This document shows, piece by piece, positions 11,226 to 22,659 of a stretch of 64,000 bases of DNA. Both the position numbers and the translations under genes were made by a program. The notes beneath the pieces were generated by a model that was not told the DNA's origin, did no database searches, and saw only the letters and a program-made list of their open reading frames with translations. The number at the start of each line of letters is the position of its first letter. The first letter of the stretch is position 1. The DNA comes from Ottelia alismoides (taxonomy: Eukaryota > Streptophyta > Magnoliopsida > Alismatales > Hydrocharitaceae), in contig JAZKJV010003122.1 of assembly GCA_037367405.1 (NCBI GenBank), positions 1-64,000 of the forward strand. The letters are read 5' to 3'.

Positions 11226-11697
11226 ACATATCTACTTGCAGACCTTTTGAAACCACTGAAATACATGTTTTATTCTAATAACTTAGATTGTACTCAACTT
11301 TTGTTGACATCCTTTTCTTCCTATCAAAAATGGCAGGCAAGGTACCTGCGACTCAGTAGATTGACAGCTGGACCCTGAGCTTCCGCAGTTACTTTCAACG
11401 ATAAGTATATTATAATTTTTGTACAGGATAACGTAATTGTTTTTTCTCTCTTCTGTTATATTTTGGGATACATGTACAGTTTGTCATTTACTTTTGACAT
11501 ATGTAATGTTATATGAAAATTAATGCAAATATGAAATTGGTGACACTTGTTAGCTCTGTGGTTATTTATCATTATTGTGAATGTCATTCGAACCGCGAAA
11601 ACTTTTCCCTCGTTTTCTGTAATCTAATGCGATCAATAGAAAATATAATATTGTGAATGTTGTGTAAACGGGTAACCCGGATCCCAGGGCGTCACAA
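11226..11697 (+). repeat. LTR-F, right part and LTR terminus
   Basis: This continues LTR-F after LINE-1a. It shares with the 3' end of the Gypsy-1 LTR the segment 'atggcaggcaagg', 'ttttgggatacat', and the terminal 'cgggtaacc...cgtcacaa' (Gypsy-1 ends 'gggtaacc...cgtaaca'). No primer-binding site follows 11697; the next bases are copia gag. LTR-F is therefore either a solo LTR or the 3' LTR of an element whose body lies left of the window. It interrupts Copia-3, so it is younger than Copia-3. Confidence 0.75.
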
Positions 11698-11699
11698 TT

Positions 11700-12242
11700 T
11701 TCACGCTTCGATGATGTGCGATGCTAATCGTCTTGTCTTAACATTGCTGTCAAGAAAACTCCGACCACCGTGAAGTTCTTATATGCCATTTGTTGCTCCG
11801 TAGAAGTGGCAACAAGCATGAAGTCGTGAAGATTCTCAAGCATGTCATGAAGCAAAGCGTATAATGTATGCAGAGGACGATCGTTCTGCTTGGTCGTGTA
11901 TATATCAAGTTGTAGCTGAAGAATCTTAGCCTCATTCTTTGCTTGGGCATACGTGACTGGCAGAGTATCCCATATTGCATTGACGGTAGGCTCGTTCACA
12001 ATGTCGTTGGCGATCTTTGTGGTGAGTGTCCCAGAGAGCCAAACACGCGCGTACACGTCGTTTTTCTTCAAGAAGCATTATCCCCGGTCTTATCCGCCAG
12101 CTCGAGCTTTGTCAAAATGTGCTCCTTGTTATTGCACTGCATAAAGATCATACACTGCATGGACCACAACTCATAGTTGGTCCCATCCATCTTTATGATG
12201 GGAGCCGGACGAAGAGAAGATGTTGCCTTTGTTTTCTAACAT
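11700..12242 (-). pseudogene. Copia-3 gag fragment, frameshifted
   Basis: The minus strand encodes the copia gag segments seen intact in the relatives: KMDGTNYELWSMQ (in a shifted frame near 12150-12190), then an open stretch 12071-11724 with VWLSGTLTTKIANDIV, YAQAKNEAKILQLQ and STEQQ. Several stops and a frame change lie before 12071. The end of the alignable gag is near 11700, exactly where LTR-F terminates, so LTR-F truncates it. Confidence 0.8.
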
Positions 12243-12845
12243 GATGAAAAAGAACGTCGAAATAGAACTCTACTAGAGAAAACGACTGATCGAGTGAGTC
12301 TACACGATCATATAGAGGATTGGTTGTATGTATAGACTCATACAACCATCCTCGTCAATCCTCAAACCGCGTTAGGGCTGGAAAAAGTGATTTACAGGTC
12401 TGAAATCACCTTTTCCGATCAAAATCCGACAGTTTCAGAATGCAGTTTGGCGACAAAGAGGGGAGAAAACCACCATGAGGGTTGTTGGTGGCGTTGGGAG
12501 AGGTCGTGAATATGCGCGAAGTCCCATGGCGGCATATGGATCCACACAAGGAGGCGCTACTGCCTAGTGGCATCGCAGAGGCACAGGAGTTGCACTGTAA
12601 TGTTGTGCACGAAGGCGCGAAGGCGTGTTGGGGCCCTCTGCAGTCACGCGGAGGTGTGGAGGCAAGTTGGACTACCTCCGAATGAGAGGCGGCACCGCTA
12701 GGCTGCCTTCGAAGGAGAGGCGACAGCATGTAGTACGGTCGCAAGGAGGTGCAACAGCAACATGCAGCACGGAGGGGGCTGCATGTGGGGTCTAAGGCAT
12801 GGTGGGGTACAAGAACTCTGGTTTAAGATTGTCACTTTGATATCA

Positions 12846-12984
12846 TGTTGGGAGAAAATAATGATTTGCTTATTCATGAGGTCTTAGGATTCTCTTAAAT
12901 AGAGGAGAAACATGTTGGGCAAATTACACAAAAGTACAGAATGGAGAATACATAAAAGAATAAAAGATAACTCATATCTCAACA
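12846..12984 (-). repeat. Copia-3 5' LTR (139 bp)
   Basis: On the minus strand it starts TGTTGAGATAT and ends CCCAACA, like the Copia-1 and Copia-4 LTRs (shared 'taatttgcccaa' block). The adjacent minus-strand bases give a tRNA-Met-type primer site. TG...CA termini are present. Confidence 0.85.
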
Positions 12985-12996
12985 ATTATTATAAGA

Positions 12997-13137
12997 TGCA
13001 GAAGGAAAAGAACTGATTGCATTAATGAGAGGCCTTGGGTTCTCCTATATAGGAGAGGAACCTATTGGGCAAATTACATGAAGACAAAATAAATAGATAA
13101 TGAGAAAACAATAAGAAATATAGGTAATATCTCAACA
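12997..13137 (-). repeat. Copia-1 3' LTR (141 bp)
   Basis: On the minus strand it begins TGTTGAGATAT. It is preceded there by a purine-rich tract, the complement of 13138-13150 (gcttgagggggg-type polypurine tract), as expected next to a 3' LTR. It is paired with 57458-57575. Confidence 0.9.
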
Positions 13138-13141
13138 CCCC

Positions 13142-13258
13142 CCTCAAGCTGAAGCGTTAGATATCGATCAGGCTCAGTTTGGAACAACATCTCTGATAAG
13201 GTGGCTAGGGCCTTAGTAAAAACATCTATTGTCTGATCTCCAGAGCTGATATGAGTAG
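13142..13258 (-). pseudogene. Copia-1 RNase H C-terminus and end of pol
   Basis: The minus strand reads SSGDQTIDVFTKAL followed by a short tail ending in QLEGGV, the usual end of copia pol, and runs directly into the polypurine tract and 3' LTR. Confidence 0.88.
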
Positions 13259-13580
13259 TGTTAGAAAATCGGCGGAAGCGGAATGATAAAACAGAGCATA
13301 AGAAGGAAAAGATAAACATGGGAACACCATGATTTTACGTGAAACCCTACTCCGTGAGGAGCGGGATGAAACCACGGGAGAAACCCTCAAAGGGGCATAT
13401 ACTTCATTGCTTTTTCTCAATGGATACAGGAGGTCTGGGGCTCCTTATATAGCCTCTCCAGAGCCTCCGCGTCCCACCGTGGGACGGTGTGGGACTAAAC
13501 ACTGGATGGGGTAAATGGATCTCCTCCAGGATCCATTTACCCTGCTACAACTCATGACGCACATAACACATACTCCAACA
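13259..13580 (-). repeat. NA1 3' LTR (322 bp)
   Basis: Ends are TG...CA on both strands, and the pair is 15879-16203. A TATATAAGG box (minus strand) lies near 13441-13450. The polypurine tract (complement of ctccccctcaagc) is at 13581-13593. Confidence 0.92.
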
Positions 13581-14449
13581 CTCCCCCTCAAGCTGGAGCA
13601 TGCAATGCTCAGCTTGGACAAACAGAAAGATACTCAACTCAACGCTACAGGACACTACGGACAATATCAACCCAACACGCACATTGCTGCAGTCGAGGAT
13701 GTTGCTTCTCATGTCGTGCAGGTGAGGAGGACGAACGGGCTAGAGTGTGAGTCTTATGAATCTCCTCGTCGGAGAGCATGTGCTCTGAACTGCGCATGTC
13801 AGAGTCACTGCAACTGAATTGAGTCTCTTCGTCGAAGTACTCTGGCCCACCACAATAATGTGGACAACTGCTCCATCTCTGAAAAGGGCCAAACTGAATA
13901 AGGCCGTGGCTGTGCAATCCTCGTCGGAGTCCACGGTCGCTGGAGAATGGAGTCTGAAAGAAGTCCCCTCGACGGAGACTGGGTCTCTTCCATCTGGCTC
14001 AGAGAATGGTGCACTGCTCTGGTGTACCTATGATACCACATGAAAACCCTTGCCAACATGGCATAGGGAATGGTCCTCTACTCTGGAGTCCCTATGGATC
14101 ATATGAAAACCCTGGCCTACAAAACAAGAATAATGATGGGGACCATGAACAATTGATGGCAACATGTGCTCATCTGAAAATGACCGCATCCATGTGTGTG
14201 TCTGAAAATGAGTCTCTCTCTGGAGATCTCGAAAAAGGGCCTCTCGTCTTGAAGTGCCTCGAACTTGGACTCTGACCAATCTGTCGAGTCTGAATCTGCG
14301 CATCAAACTGGACTCGGAATCTGAACTTCGAGTCTGGAATTGCGCATGAAGAATCTTCATCTGAAAGCTGTAGAGTCTGAACAATCTGCCTGGTCTGCAT
14401 CTGACATCTGGAATCTGTAACAGACATGTGACTCTACACCATACTCCCC

Positions 14450-14498
14450 CTTTCTCCCATACTTGTCGAAAAATGAACATCGACAAAGTTGGGAGAAG
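14450..14498 (-). other. Conserved long hairpin in NA1
   Basis: The arms (14450-14468 and 14481-14498) pair over about 17 bp with a 12-base loop. In element orientation the hairpin is followed by the purine tract aaagggggag. Equivalent hairpins are at 37073-37122, 47045-47092 and 55658-55709. Confidence 0.75.
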
Positions 14499-15878
14499 TC
14501 AAGATAGAAGGGGGAGAAAAAAAGAACTTACGGCTTTTTGTCATTTTTTTAATAGCTGCCAACTTTTTTTTTAAACATACCGTTCATCATTTTTTATCGG
14601 CTTTTCGTACTTTTTTTTCAATTCTTGCGTACGGATTTTTCCGGTGTACGCGCCTTTTTTTCTTCTTATTTTTCTTCCTTTTTTTCTTTTCTTTTCTTTT
14701 TTCTTTAAAACAACTGGAACTGCCCACCTTTTTTTTTGGTACTCGGCCCACTTGGGCCTAAAAAGATGCAACATCCCAAGAGGGCTTTCTTTCTCTCTTC
14801 CCCTCATTTTTTTTCTTTTTTTAGCCTCCTTTCTACTTTTTTGTTATTCTGCCCGCTTGAATTTTTTATATATAATGAGGGCCCCGATTAGGGTTTCCGG
14901 AAAACCCCCTTCCATGGAAACGTGTGCCACCAAAGGGGGGTAAACGGGATCGCCGCCCTGATGGAGCTCTGCTCCGATTGCAAAGGATGTCGCCCGTCTG
15001 GCGGCTGCTGCTGCTGGTTGGCGACCCGAGCGCAGGCGATCTGGGCGCAGGGGACCCTGGGGCGACCAGGGCGCGCAGTGGGCCTGGGGCGCGGGGTCGG
15101 GGGTGACCTGGGTGCGCGGGGAAAGGCTGAGGGCGTGTACGGGGAATGGTCGGGGGTGCGGGGGCTGTGATGTTTGGGAGGGAGGCGCAGAACTCATCAC
15201 TCGTGGAGGATGAGCTCGTCGCGCGAAGAAGACAGGGGGCAGTTCACGTGCATGAAGCCAGGCCTCCGCATGTGAGGCGCCGCCTGCGCTAGGTCATGGG
15301 GGACCGTCGCTAGAGGTTGTGCGGCAAGGGTCGCTTCATCTGCAGTGAATAGGCGGTGCCTGGAGCATCTGGAAAGCCGCGAGATGGTCGTATGGCGTTA
15401 GGAGATGGCCGCTGGTGCCAGGGCTCTGCCTGGGGCTGGTGATCGCGCGCACGTTGAGCGCCACCTCTCTCACGCCTGCGGTTCACGTCGCGAAGGGATC
15501 TGGAAGAGGGCGAGCAGGGCGTCATCGCCTGCTGGAAGGGGTTTGGCCTTGTGTGGCCTGGATCTTCATGCACCGTGTGGAGAGGATCAGGGGGCTCCAC
15601 CTGCGAGCCACTAGAGGGAAATCTGTGATCATGGTGTAGAACTGGAGCGCCTCCATTACGTGAAAGGATGAGATACTGTACTCGCAGATCGAGGGTTCCG
15701 AAGAAAAACTTCAAGCAAAAAAAACCTCTCGAAATTCCCTGGATGAATCTTGAATAATACTAAATAATCTCCAATAAATCTCCAAATAGAAATCTTCAAG
15801 AATACGAACTCCAACATCGAATCTCCAATAAAACAATGGAAAAATTATTCCACGAGAATCGAACCCGCTCTGATACCA

Positions 15879-16203
15879 TGTTAGAAAATCGAAAGCGGAA
15901 GCGGAATGATTAAACAAAGCATAAGAAGGAAAAGATAAACATGGGAACACCATGATTTTACGTGAAACCCTACTCCGTGAGGAGCGGGATGAAACCACGA
16001 GAGAAGCCCTCAAAGGGGCATATGCTTCATTGCTTTTTCTCAATGGATACAGGAGGTATGGGGCTCCTTATATAGCCTCTCCAGAGCCTCTACGTCCCAT
16101 CGTTGGACGATGTGGGACTAAACACTGGATGGGGTAAATGGATCTCCTCCAGGATCCATTTACCCTGCTACAACTCATGACGCGCATAACACATACTCCA
16201 ACA
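15879..16203 (-). repeat. NA1 5' LTR (325 bp)
   Basis: It pairs with 13259-13580; small differences (for example an added 'aa' near 15892) show divergence since insertion. The primer-binding site abuts it at 15878. Confidence 0.92.
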
Positions 16204-16208
16204 AGTAG

Positions 16209-16527
16209 CAACAATAAGACCCTTATGTATCATGTCACGAGTGTAGTGACAGACCACCTCTATGTGATTGGTCCTCTTATGAAAAGCTAGGTTGTTGGCA
16301 ATGAAAAGAGCGGCATGATTGTCACATTGAAGGTGCATGGGAAGAGGCACCTCTATAGTCAAGTCAGTAAGAACAGATCTGACCCACATCATCTTTGTGT
16401 TGGCCTGCGCCATGGCCCTGTATTCTGACTCAGCACTCAATCTGGCAACCACGATCTGCTTCTTGCTCTTTCAAGAAACCAGGGAATGCCCTATAAATAC
16501 AGCGAAGCCTGAAGTAGACTTCCTATC
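16209..16527 (-). pseudogene. Copia-1 RNase H, middle part
   Basis: Minus-strand frame 16452-16168 contains SAESEYRAMAQ, LQCDNHAALFIANN, the HIEVVCHYTRD motif and GLIVAT, all canonical for the copia RNase H. The Copia-2 target duplication CTATC (16523-16527) interrupts it on the right and NA1 on the left. Confidence 0.9.
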
Positions 16528-16672
16528 TATAGAGAATTATATATTATGTTTTGTACCGTTTCTTAATTCCTGTTTACTTTCTGGACTCTTATGTATTTTA
16601 CCCGTGAGGTCTCTCTCTATATAAAAGAGACTAGGGTTCCTTGGAATAATAGATTGCTCACTTTTCCCAACA
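16528..16672 (+). repeat. Copia-2 5' LTR (145 bp)
   Basis: It pairs with 35347-35492; the shared core runs from 'gtaccgtttcttaatt' to 'cttttcccaaca'. The first dinucleotide is TA rather than TG, a point change. 'ctatataaaagaga' near 16616 is a plausible TATA box. Confidence 0.92.
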
Positions 16673-16686
16673 TGGTATCAGAGCCC
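16673..16686 (+). other. Copia-2 primer-binding site
   Basis: TGGTATCAGAGCCC directly after the LTR matches the 3' end of plant initiator tRNA-Met. Confidence 0.9.
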
Positions 16687-17132
16687 AGGGGCTAACCCTA
16701 ACCCTAGGCCCTTCCACCGCCGTCGTCGGATCTCTCCTGCTCCACCACCCTTCCGCCGCCACCTTCCCCCCACCCCTCCTTCCCTCCACGCCGCTGTAGG
16801 GACCCCCCCTTCCTCCCTCTTCACGTCGTCGGGGTCCCATCCACGCCGTCGGGCCCCCTCTCTCCACGCCACCCCCCCTCCACGTCGGGCCCCCTCCTCC
16901 ACGTCGTCGGGGCCCCCACTGTGCCGTAGGCCACCCTACTTCGCCGATTCAAGCCCTAGGTAGGGGACCCTAACCGCCGGGTCCCCCTTACACGCCGACA
17001 CCAACTCTTTCGTCGGTCGTTCTATATCCATGGATTTGAGTGCATAACGTCTACATATGCACTCAAATCCGATCAAGTTTTTGAAGATACAGGTTTCTGG
17101 TCTACGATCCCTAGTTCTTCATCTACGGCGAC

Positions 17133-18173
17133 ATGTCAGAGAACAAAGTTGGTATGCCCTTCATAGGCGCGTTCAAAGGTCCTGCGCCAATAGTCAAGAT
17201 GGATGGGTCAAACTATGAGCTCTGGGCGATGCAGTTTATGAGTCTCATGAAGTCAAATGGTAAGAAGCATATACTTACCGAAGATGAGCCGGCAGAGAAG
17301 ACTGGGATATATGCCTCTTGGAAGGCTGATGATTCTTATGCCAAGGTTTGGTTGTCAGGCACACTGTCGATGGAGATTGCCAATGATGTCCTCCATCAAA
17401 CCACTGCCAAGGCAATGTGGGATATTCTGGCCGCTACGTATTCCCAAATGCGGAATGAGACTAAGATGTTACAGCTCCAGCATGATATATTCACGATGAA
17501 GCATAATGGCAGGCCACTTCACTCATTGTACACGTCCCTGAGAGGGATGTTTGAGAAGTTATACAGTACCATACCACTCACGGCGACTCCAAAGCAGTAG
17601 AAGACATTTCGGTATGCTACCATGGTGGGCGTACTACTTGCAGCCTTCGATCCTGAGTACGAGGCAGCCCGCTCTCAGATATTGGCTGACGTAGTCATTC
17701 CTCCAATGGAGGATGTTTACCGGAGGCTCAGTCGCATATCAGTTTCATCCAGTACATCTACTCCACCCCCATCGGCGATGGCAGTATCGCGTGGGAGAGG
17801 TGGTCAGTCTTCTGGTCGTGGACGTGGACCCTGTGGACGGGGAGGTCGCTTTCGCCAGCCATGTTTGTTCTGCCATCGCACAGGCCACTCGGAGGATACA
17901 TGCTACTCTAAGCATGGGTTTCCAGCATCAGCGCGTGTAGCCGAGCATGTACTGCCCCAGTCAGCATCAACTGCAGATAACAGATTCGAAGAGTTTGTGG
18001 CACGTCTACGTGATATTATGCCACAATCGTCTACTGATTCTCCAGGTGGACCTTCAGATGTTGTTGCTACACCTTCTGCCAGTTCGTCTGGTGTTGCTAG
18101 TACCTCAGGTAGTGCTACTGCCTTTACATCTTGTCATGATATATCTGATTGGATTATAGATTTTGGCGCCACC
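17133..18173 (+). pseudogene. Copia-2 gag and start of protease
   Basis: The ATG at 17133 is the first good start after the leader (16687-17132, GC-rich, no other long frame). The frame runs 347 codons to the Gypsy-1 insertion with one internal stop (TAG 17598-17600, codon 156). Gag motifs are KMDGSNYELWAMQF (about residues 23-36), the DSYAKVWLSGTL segment and YSQMRNETKMLQLQ. A CCHC knuckle (CLFCHRTGHSEDTC) lies near codons 245-258. The frame ends in the protease active site DFGAT, one residue off the usual DSGA. Gypsy-1 enters directly after the Thr codon (target CCACC). Confidence 0.9.
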
Positions 18174-21100
18174 TGTAACATCCTTAAATCCTAATGACTA
18201 ATGAAGCCAAGATGATGAATCATTAGTGAGCTTGATGGAAATTAGAGATGCCATTAGTGGCTAATTGTGATAATTGTAGCTAGAGGTGATTAAGTGGCTA
18301 AGTATGATTAGTAATGTAATTACTATTCATGGGTGGGCCTTGGTTGCAATTAGGAGGAGTTGGTGGGGTTTATGTTGCAATTTTCCCAAGGATATAACCT
18401 CCATAGGCGTCACCCCTTCCTCCCACTTCATCTTCTTCCTCTTGAAATCTTGGAGCTCTTTTCTCCATGGCTGAAAAATCCATGGATCTCCATCTTCTTT
18501 TTTAGTTTTCTCCCTCATTTCTCCACCAAAATTCGAGTTCTTGGGCTCAAATCAAAGCTGGGAAGGAGAGGATCTTGGATCTTACATTGCATGTAAGATC
18601 AAGGGCCAAAGAAGAGGAGGAATCCAAGCTTGAAGCTCAAGGTGTGGACAGCCCAACATTGTTCTTAGAGAGTTCTTCTTCAAGCTTTTGAAAGCTTGAT
18701 TTGAGGTACAAATTAAACCTTTCTCTTGCTGCCATTTGTAGAGTTTTTACCACCTATATTCCAGATCTAAGACCAAGTGTTTGTTTTGGGGATTTTGGTT
18801 GTAAAAATTTGAGAAAATGGGGCTTAGAGTGGACGGTTTTACTTGGTGTCCAGATCTGGTTGCTTTCTTTTTAGTTCAAATTAGACATGTATTTATTGAT
18901 CTTTCTTAGGTTTTCTTGGGTAGATTCATATATTGATTAATACTCCATTAAGTTAGGCTTAAATCCATGGGCTTAGATACGAAATTGCATGTGATTATAA
19001 CATCTTAAAGAGACTATATCTATGGACGGGTATACTGAAATTTCAGATTTTGTTGTTGTTGATTGTTGGCCAATAGCTTACATGATTTGGGTATCTTCTT
19101 TAAGTTTCCTTGAGTATATTTGCTTACTGATATGACCTCACTAAATTGGCTTATAATTCTTGGTTTTTAAATTTGGAAATTTAGGTGATTAGAAATGTTA
19201 TGGATGTTGTCATATGCATGTAACTGAATGTGTCCAGATCTGTCCATGAACTTTAGGTTAGTGTTTTAAGATGCATTTGAGGAGTTTCTTCATGTTTCCT
19301 TGAGTGCAATTACTTTTAGATATATACTCTTTCATATTAAGCTTTAGTCCATGGAGTTGTTTTTGAAAAATAAGGAGTTTTCAAGAGTTGTTGACTACCT
19401 ATATCATAGAAGTCATTGAATGTCCAGATCTGTCCGTGCATTTTAAATTAGAGTTTTAGGATGCATTTGGGGAGTTTCTAAATGTTTCCTTGAGTGTAAT
19501 TACTGGTTAATATATACTCTTTCATAGCAACCTTTAGTCCATGCGTTTGTTTTAGAAAAATGAGGAGTATTTGAGGAATTATTGACTACCTATATTATAT
19601 CTCCACTGAAAGTTCAGATTGGAGATGGTTGCCTTAGGACTAAGAACATACATGATTTTGATAATATCCTTAGACATCCTTTGGTGTATTTGACTATAGA
19701 TATTTAGGGAGTGTAATACACATGAAATCCATGTATTTGGATTGGTTTTGATGAGGATTTTGGAGACAAATTCGGTTGCTGTCCATGAACAAAACAGTGG
19801 CCAAATTCCATTGTTGAATGTATGTCTAACAAATTTTTAGGCATTCATTAATAAAATTTAAAAACACCAAGTCCCCTTGTTTCCCTATATTGAAATGGGA
19901 AATCAATTAGTGATTTAATCCCAGTCAGGAGAGGGATTAAGATAGGATAATTTTCCTTATTTTTGCATCCATATGCTTATTATACACATAAGTTTGGAGC
20001 ATGTGATGCTCTCTAACAGACCCCTTTAAATGTTAGACCTTAAAGTAACTTAAACACCTAAATAGCATCTTTAAAGTCATGAAGTTGGGTGTGAACTTAA
20101 AAGGACTAGATGCCTTGGATTATTATGAAGTATACACATAAAATGACAATGTTTTGGGGTGATCAAAAAGTGAATAGGGTAAACCTCTATTAGTTACTAT
20201 ACAGGAAAACAAGACTATATGCACTTGTCATGAAGCAAGTCTTCCTCTAAGGAGTAGCCCGATCCTTGTAGGTTTTTCTGAATCTTTTGGGATGTAGGAA
20301 AGAACGAAGTTTCCGGAAAGATAGCCAAGATCATAAGATTGATGTTCTTGAGTAGGAAATTAGAGAGAGACTATCGTATCAGGTCCGTATCGTCGACCTT
20401 GGATCAATAGAGGTTCTTATAGAATAAGTTCGGGTCTAGGACCGATAACTTGTAGATGTGAAACAAATCAAAGACATAGACGCTTAGGGTGTAATATGAA
20501 AATAAAGAAATGGTGATGTCACATATGATCAGTAATGGAGATTGATGCTCCGACTGTGCGAGGGCGCGGTGACCCTCACCTGAGCAGGAGATGAGGTCGC
20601 TCAGGCTTGGGTAGCGGACACTGAGAGAATGGGTCTAGGATCCTAGTCTTTTTACGTGTTTTCTTCGAGCCGGCTCGGTTTTTACGCTTCGTTGGGATCC
20701 ACGAGTTGTCTAGACCATTCCGCTGACCCGTTGGTTTTTCTTTGAGAGCCTAGGTTGGGGGTTCTCTGCAGTTAGTTACGAGCTCGTCTGGTTTTTACTT
20801 AGCTCTTCTCCTCCGGGAGTTGAGCAATGAGAGAGGAAGTCGGGTCCGGCAGGCTCACCTCTTCTCTTTCCTGCCTCCAGTGGCGTAGTAGTCGTACTAC
20901 CACTGCCTTTCCCTTGGACCACACTTCCACTGGGATTGGCGAGAGCAGACGAATCCCTTCGGGGGTTTCCTCACCGCTATAATTATTACTCTTCCATCAG
21001 GTTGTGCTCTGGTGATGGGATTGTGATTAACAGACTTGTGACATTTCACCAATTGCCCAGTTAAGATGAAGTTCATCAGTAGACTTTCACCAATTGCCCA

Positions 21101-22420
21101 GTTAAGATGAAGTTCATGAGTAGACATTGATGTCACCATTTGTACCTTTCCACTATATCGTGCACTGGTGATGGGGTAGTGGTCAGTAGACATCAATGTC
21201 ACCATTTGTACATTTCCGCTATATCGTGCACTGGTGATGGGGTAGTGGTTAGCAGACACTAATGACTTCATTATTACCTTTCCACCATGTCGTGCACTGG
21301 TGATGGGGTAGTGGGTAACAAACACTAAAAACTTCATCAATACCTTTCTGTCAGGTTTATGACCTCGTGATGGGGTAAGAGATATGTGATCTTTAGACTC
21401 GTCCGCTACGAGACTAATGACGACAGTACCGTTAGTCAAGACTAACGAGGAGTGAATGCTGAGAGAGAGTTGTGAGTACACGTACACCTTCGGGAGCGAG
21501 CTATCACATGTGTCGACCGAGGATCAATGTGAGTTGAGAGAACAAGCTAGAAGGAGTATTGGGAACTTAGTTAGGATGCAAGACACCATCGCATGCCTAC
21601 GGAGGCACCCCAACCCTGAGGCGTACACCATACCTCAGAGTCATAGTGTAAGGTTCAACCTGGACTTTGAAGTCCTACCCGGATATCGAGGTCCTAACCG
21701 GACCAAGACCACAGACTTACTTCTAGGCTTGAGTTGTTGTTGGTTAGTTCCATTGATCGAGGGAGACACAGTGTGGAAGTGAGCGAGTGTGTTCTTGTTA
21801 GACTTCAGAAAGCAAGTAAATAATTTAAAAGAATCTATTAACCCACTTTTACTTGCTAGCTTCTTTTGTCCACTACAGTTACCTTACTGTTTTTCTAGAT
21901 GTGCTAGTCTTTGCTTACTACTTTCCTTAGTAGAACTGTGTAGAATTTGTACTCGACAACTTTGTGACAGATACTTGCTTGTCCTTTTTCTACTATGGCA
22001 GGCAAGGGCCCTGCGATCGAGTAGCCGACGTACTTGGGGCTACTGTTGTTCTTTTGGTGCTGACACTTACAGAGCAGGTATATTCTTTTGGAGCTCATTA
22101 GACAGTTGTTTGTTGTGTTCTCCTCTGTAGTGTAATTTTTGGGATACATACATGTCTATTGAATGTTGCGAAACTTCAGCATGTTTATGAATGAAATGAA
22201 AATGAATGGATATCATTGTTGTTCAGTTCTGGTGTACTACTTACTTCCGCTTTTAGTTTGCTTGTGGTTGCTTGCTTAGCCAAATTTAAATCTTGTGAAT
22301 GTCATGTTTAAAAAAAAATTCCCCAGGTTTTCATAAGCATGAGATTAACTTAAGTTTGTAAAGTGTGCAAATGACGTGTTTGACGGGTAACCTAAGGTCC
22401 TCGGGAGGACGGTCGTAATA
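18174..22420 (+). repeat. Gypsy-1 5' LTR (4247 bp)
   Basis: It starts TGTAACATCC and ends CGTAATA (CGTAACA in the 3' copy). It lacks 114 bp that the 3' LTR has at 29592-29705; the gap falls between two TAGT tetramers, of which one remains at 20188-20191. Tandem repeats lie at 21044-21386. It contains no gene; the long minus-strand open frame 21487-20897 is discussed under rejected items. Confidence 0.95.
21044..21386 (+). repeat. Minisatellite in the Gypsy-1 5' LTR
   Basis: Two copies of a 41-bp unit (containing caattgcccagttaagatg) are followed by four degenerate copies of a 66-bp unit starting at 21123, 21189, 21255 and 21321 (shared gtgatggggtag). The same array is in the 3' LTR at about 30555-30897. 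Both units leave the antisense frame open, since 66 is a multiple of three. Confidence 0.85.
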
Positions 22421-22424
22421 GGTT

Positions 22425-22436
22425 TGGTATCAGAGC
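22425..22436 (+). other. Gypsy-1 primer-binding site
   Basis: TGGTATCAGAGC, complementary to initiator tRNA-Met, lies four bases after the 5' LTR. The leader 22437-22659 that follows has no reading frame of note. Confidence 0.88.
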
Positions 22437-22659
22437 AGAGTTACCCCGATACACGCATTTGCATAACTTAATAGCGAGAGTCTTCTGATTTCTCATGAAG
22501 CCGAATGGGAATTTTTTTTTTTGACATTCAAAAGATTTATGTAACCACAAGTCACCAGAACATTTCATTCATATAAGTACCCTAGAGGAGAAATAGTACA
22601 ACTGATTATTTCCTAAATTGTGCTTAACTATGCTATGATCCAATACAGGAAGGATCAGC

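Larger units (their letters stand above)
11698..12984 (-). mobile_element. Copia-3, 5' remnant of a Ty1/copia element
   Basis: Read on the minus strand, it has a 5' LTR (12846-12984), a primer-binding-like TGATATCAAAGTG (a one-base variant of the usual site), an untranslated leader (12243-12845) and a broken gag that stops at LTR-F at 11697. The rest of the element must lie left of the window. The LTR and gag match Copia-1 and Copia-4, so all three are one family. Copia-1 inserted 12 bp beyond the outer end of this LTR. Confidence 0.82.
13259..16203 (-). mobile_element. NA1, non-autonomous LTR retrotransposon (2945 bp)
   Basis: LTRs are at 15879-16203 (5') and 13259-13580 (3'), with a perfect target duplication AGTAG (13254-13258 and 16204-16208). 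A tRNA-Met primer site is read on the minus strand just left of 15879 (TGGTATCAGAGCGGG). There is no pol. In element orientation the interior holds a GC-rich module (about 15660-14908), the palindrome at 14891-14907, a run of A-tracts (14850-14516), the long hairpin (14450-14498), degenerate direct repeats near 14030-14110 and a copia-like 3' end. It is inserted in the Copia-1 RNase H. Confidence 0.92.

Noticed and set aside
11698..12984. Copia-3 fragment as the missing half of Copia-1
   Set aside because: Copia-1 is complete with both LTRs and its own TAAGA duplication; Copia-3 has a separate LTR and gag.
21044..21386. CRISPR-like array
   Set aside because: Units are contiguous tandem repeats of 41 and 66 bp inside an LTR with no unique spacers, in plant DNA.
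20897..21487. 196-codon antisense open frame in the Gypsy-1 5' LTR, also open at 30408-30998 in the 3' LTR
   Set aside because: By my count about ten base differences separate the two copies and about eight change the residue, so there is no sign of selection on the protein. The frame stays open because the repeat unit is 66 bp, a multiple of three. The similarity to the frame at 1633-2142 is due to LTR homology.
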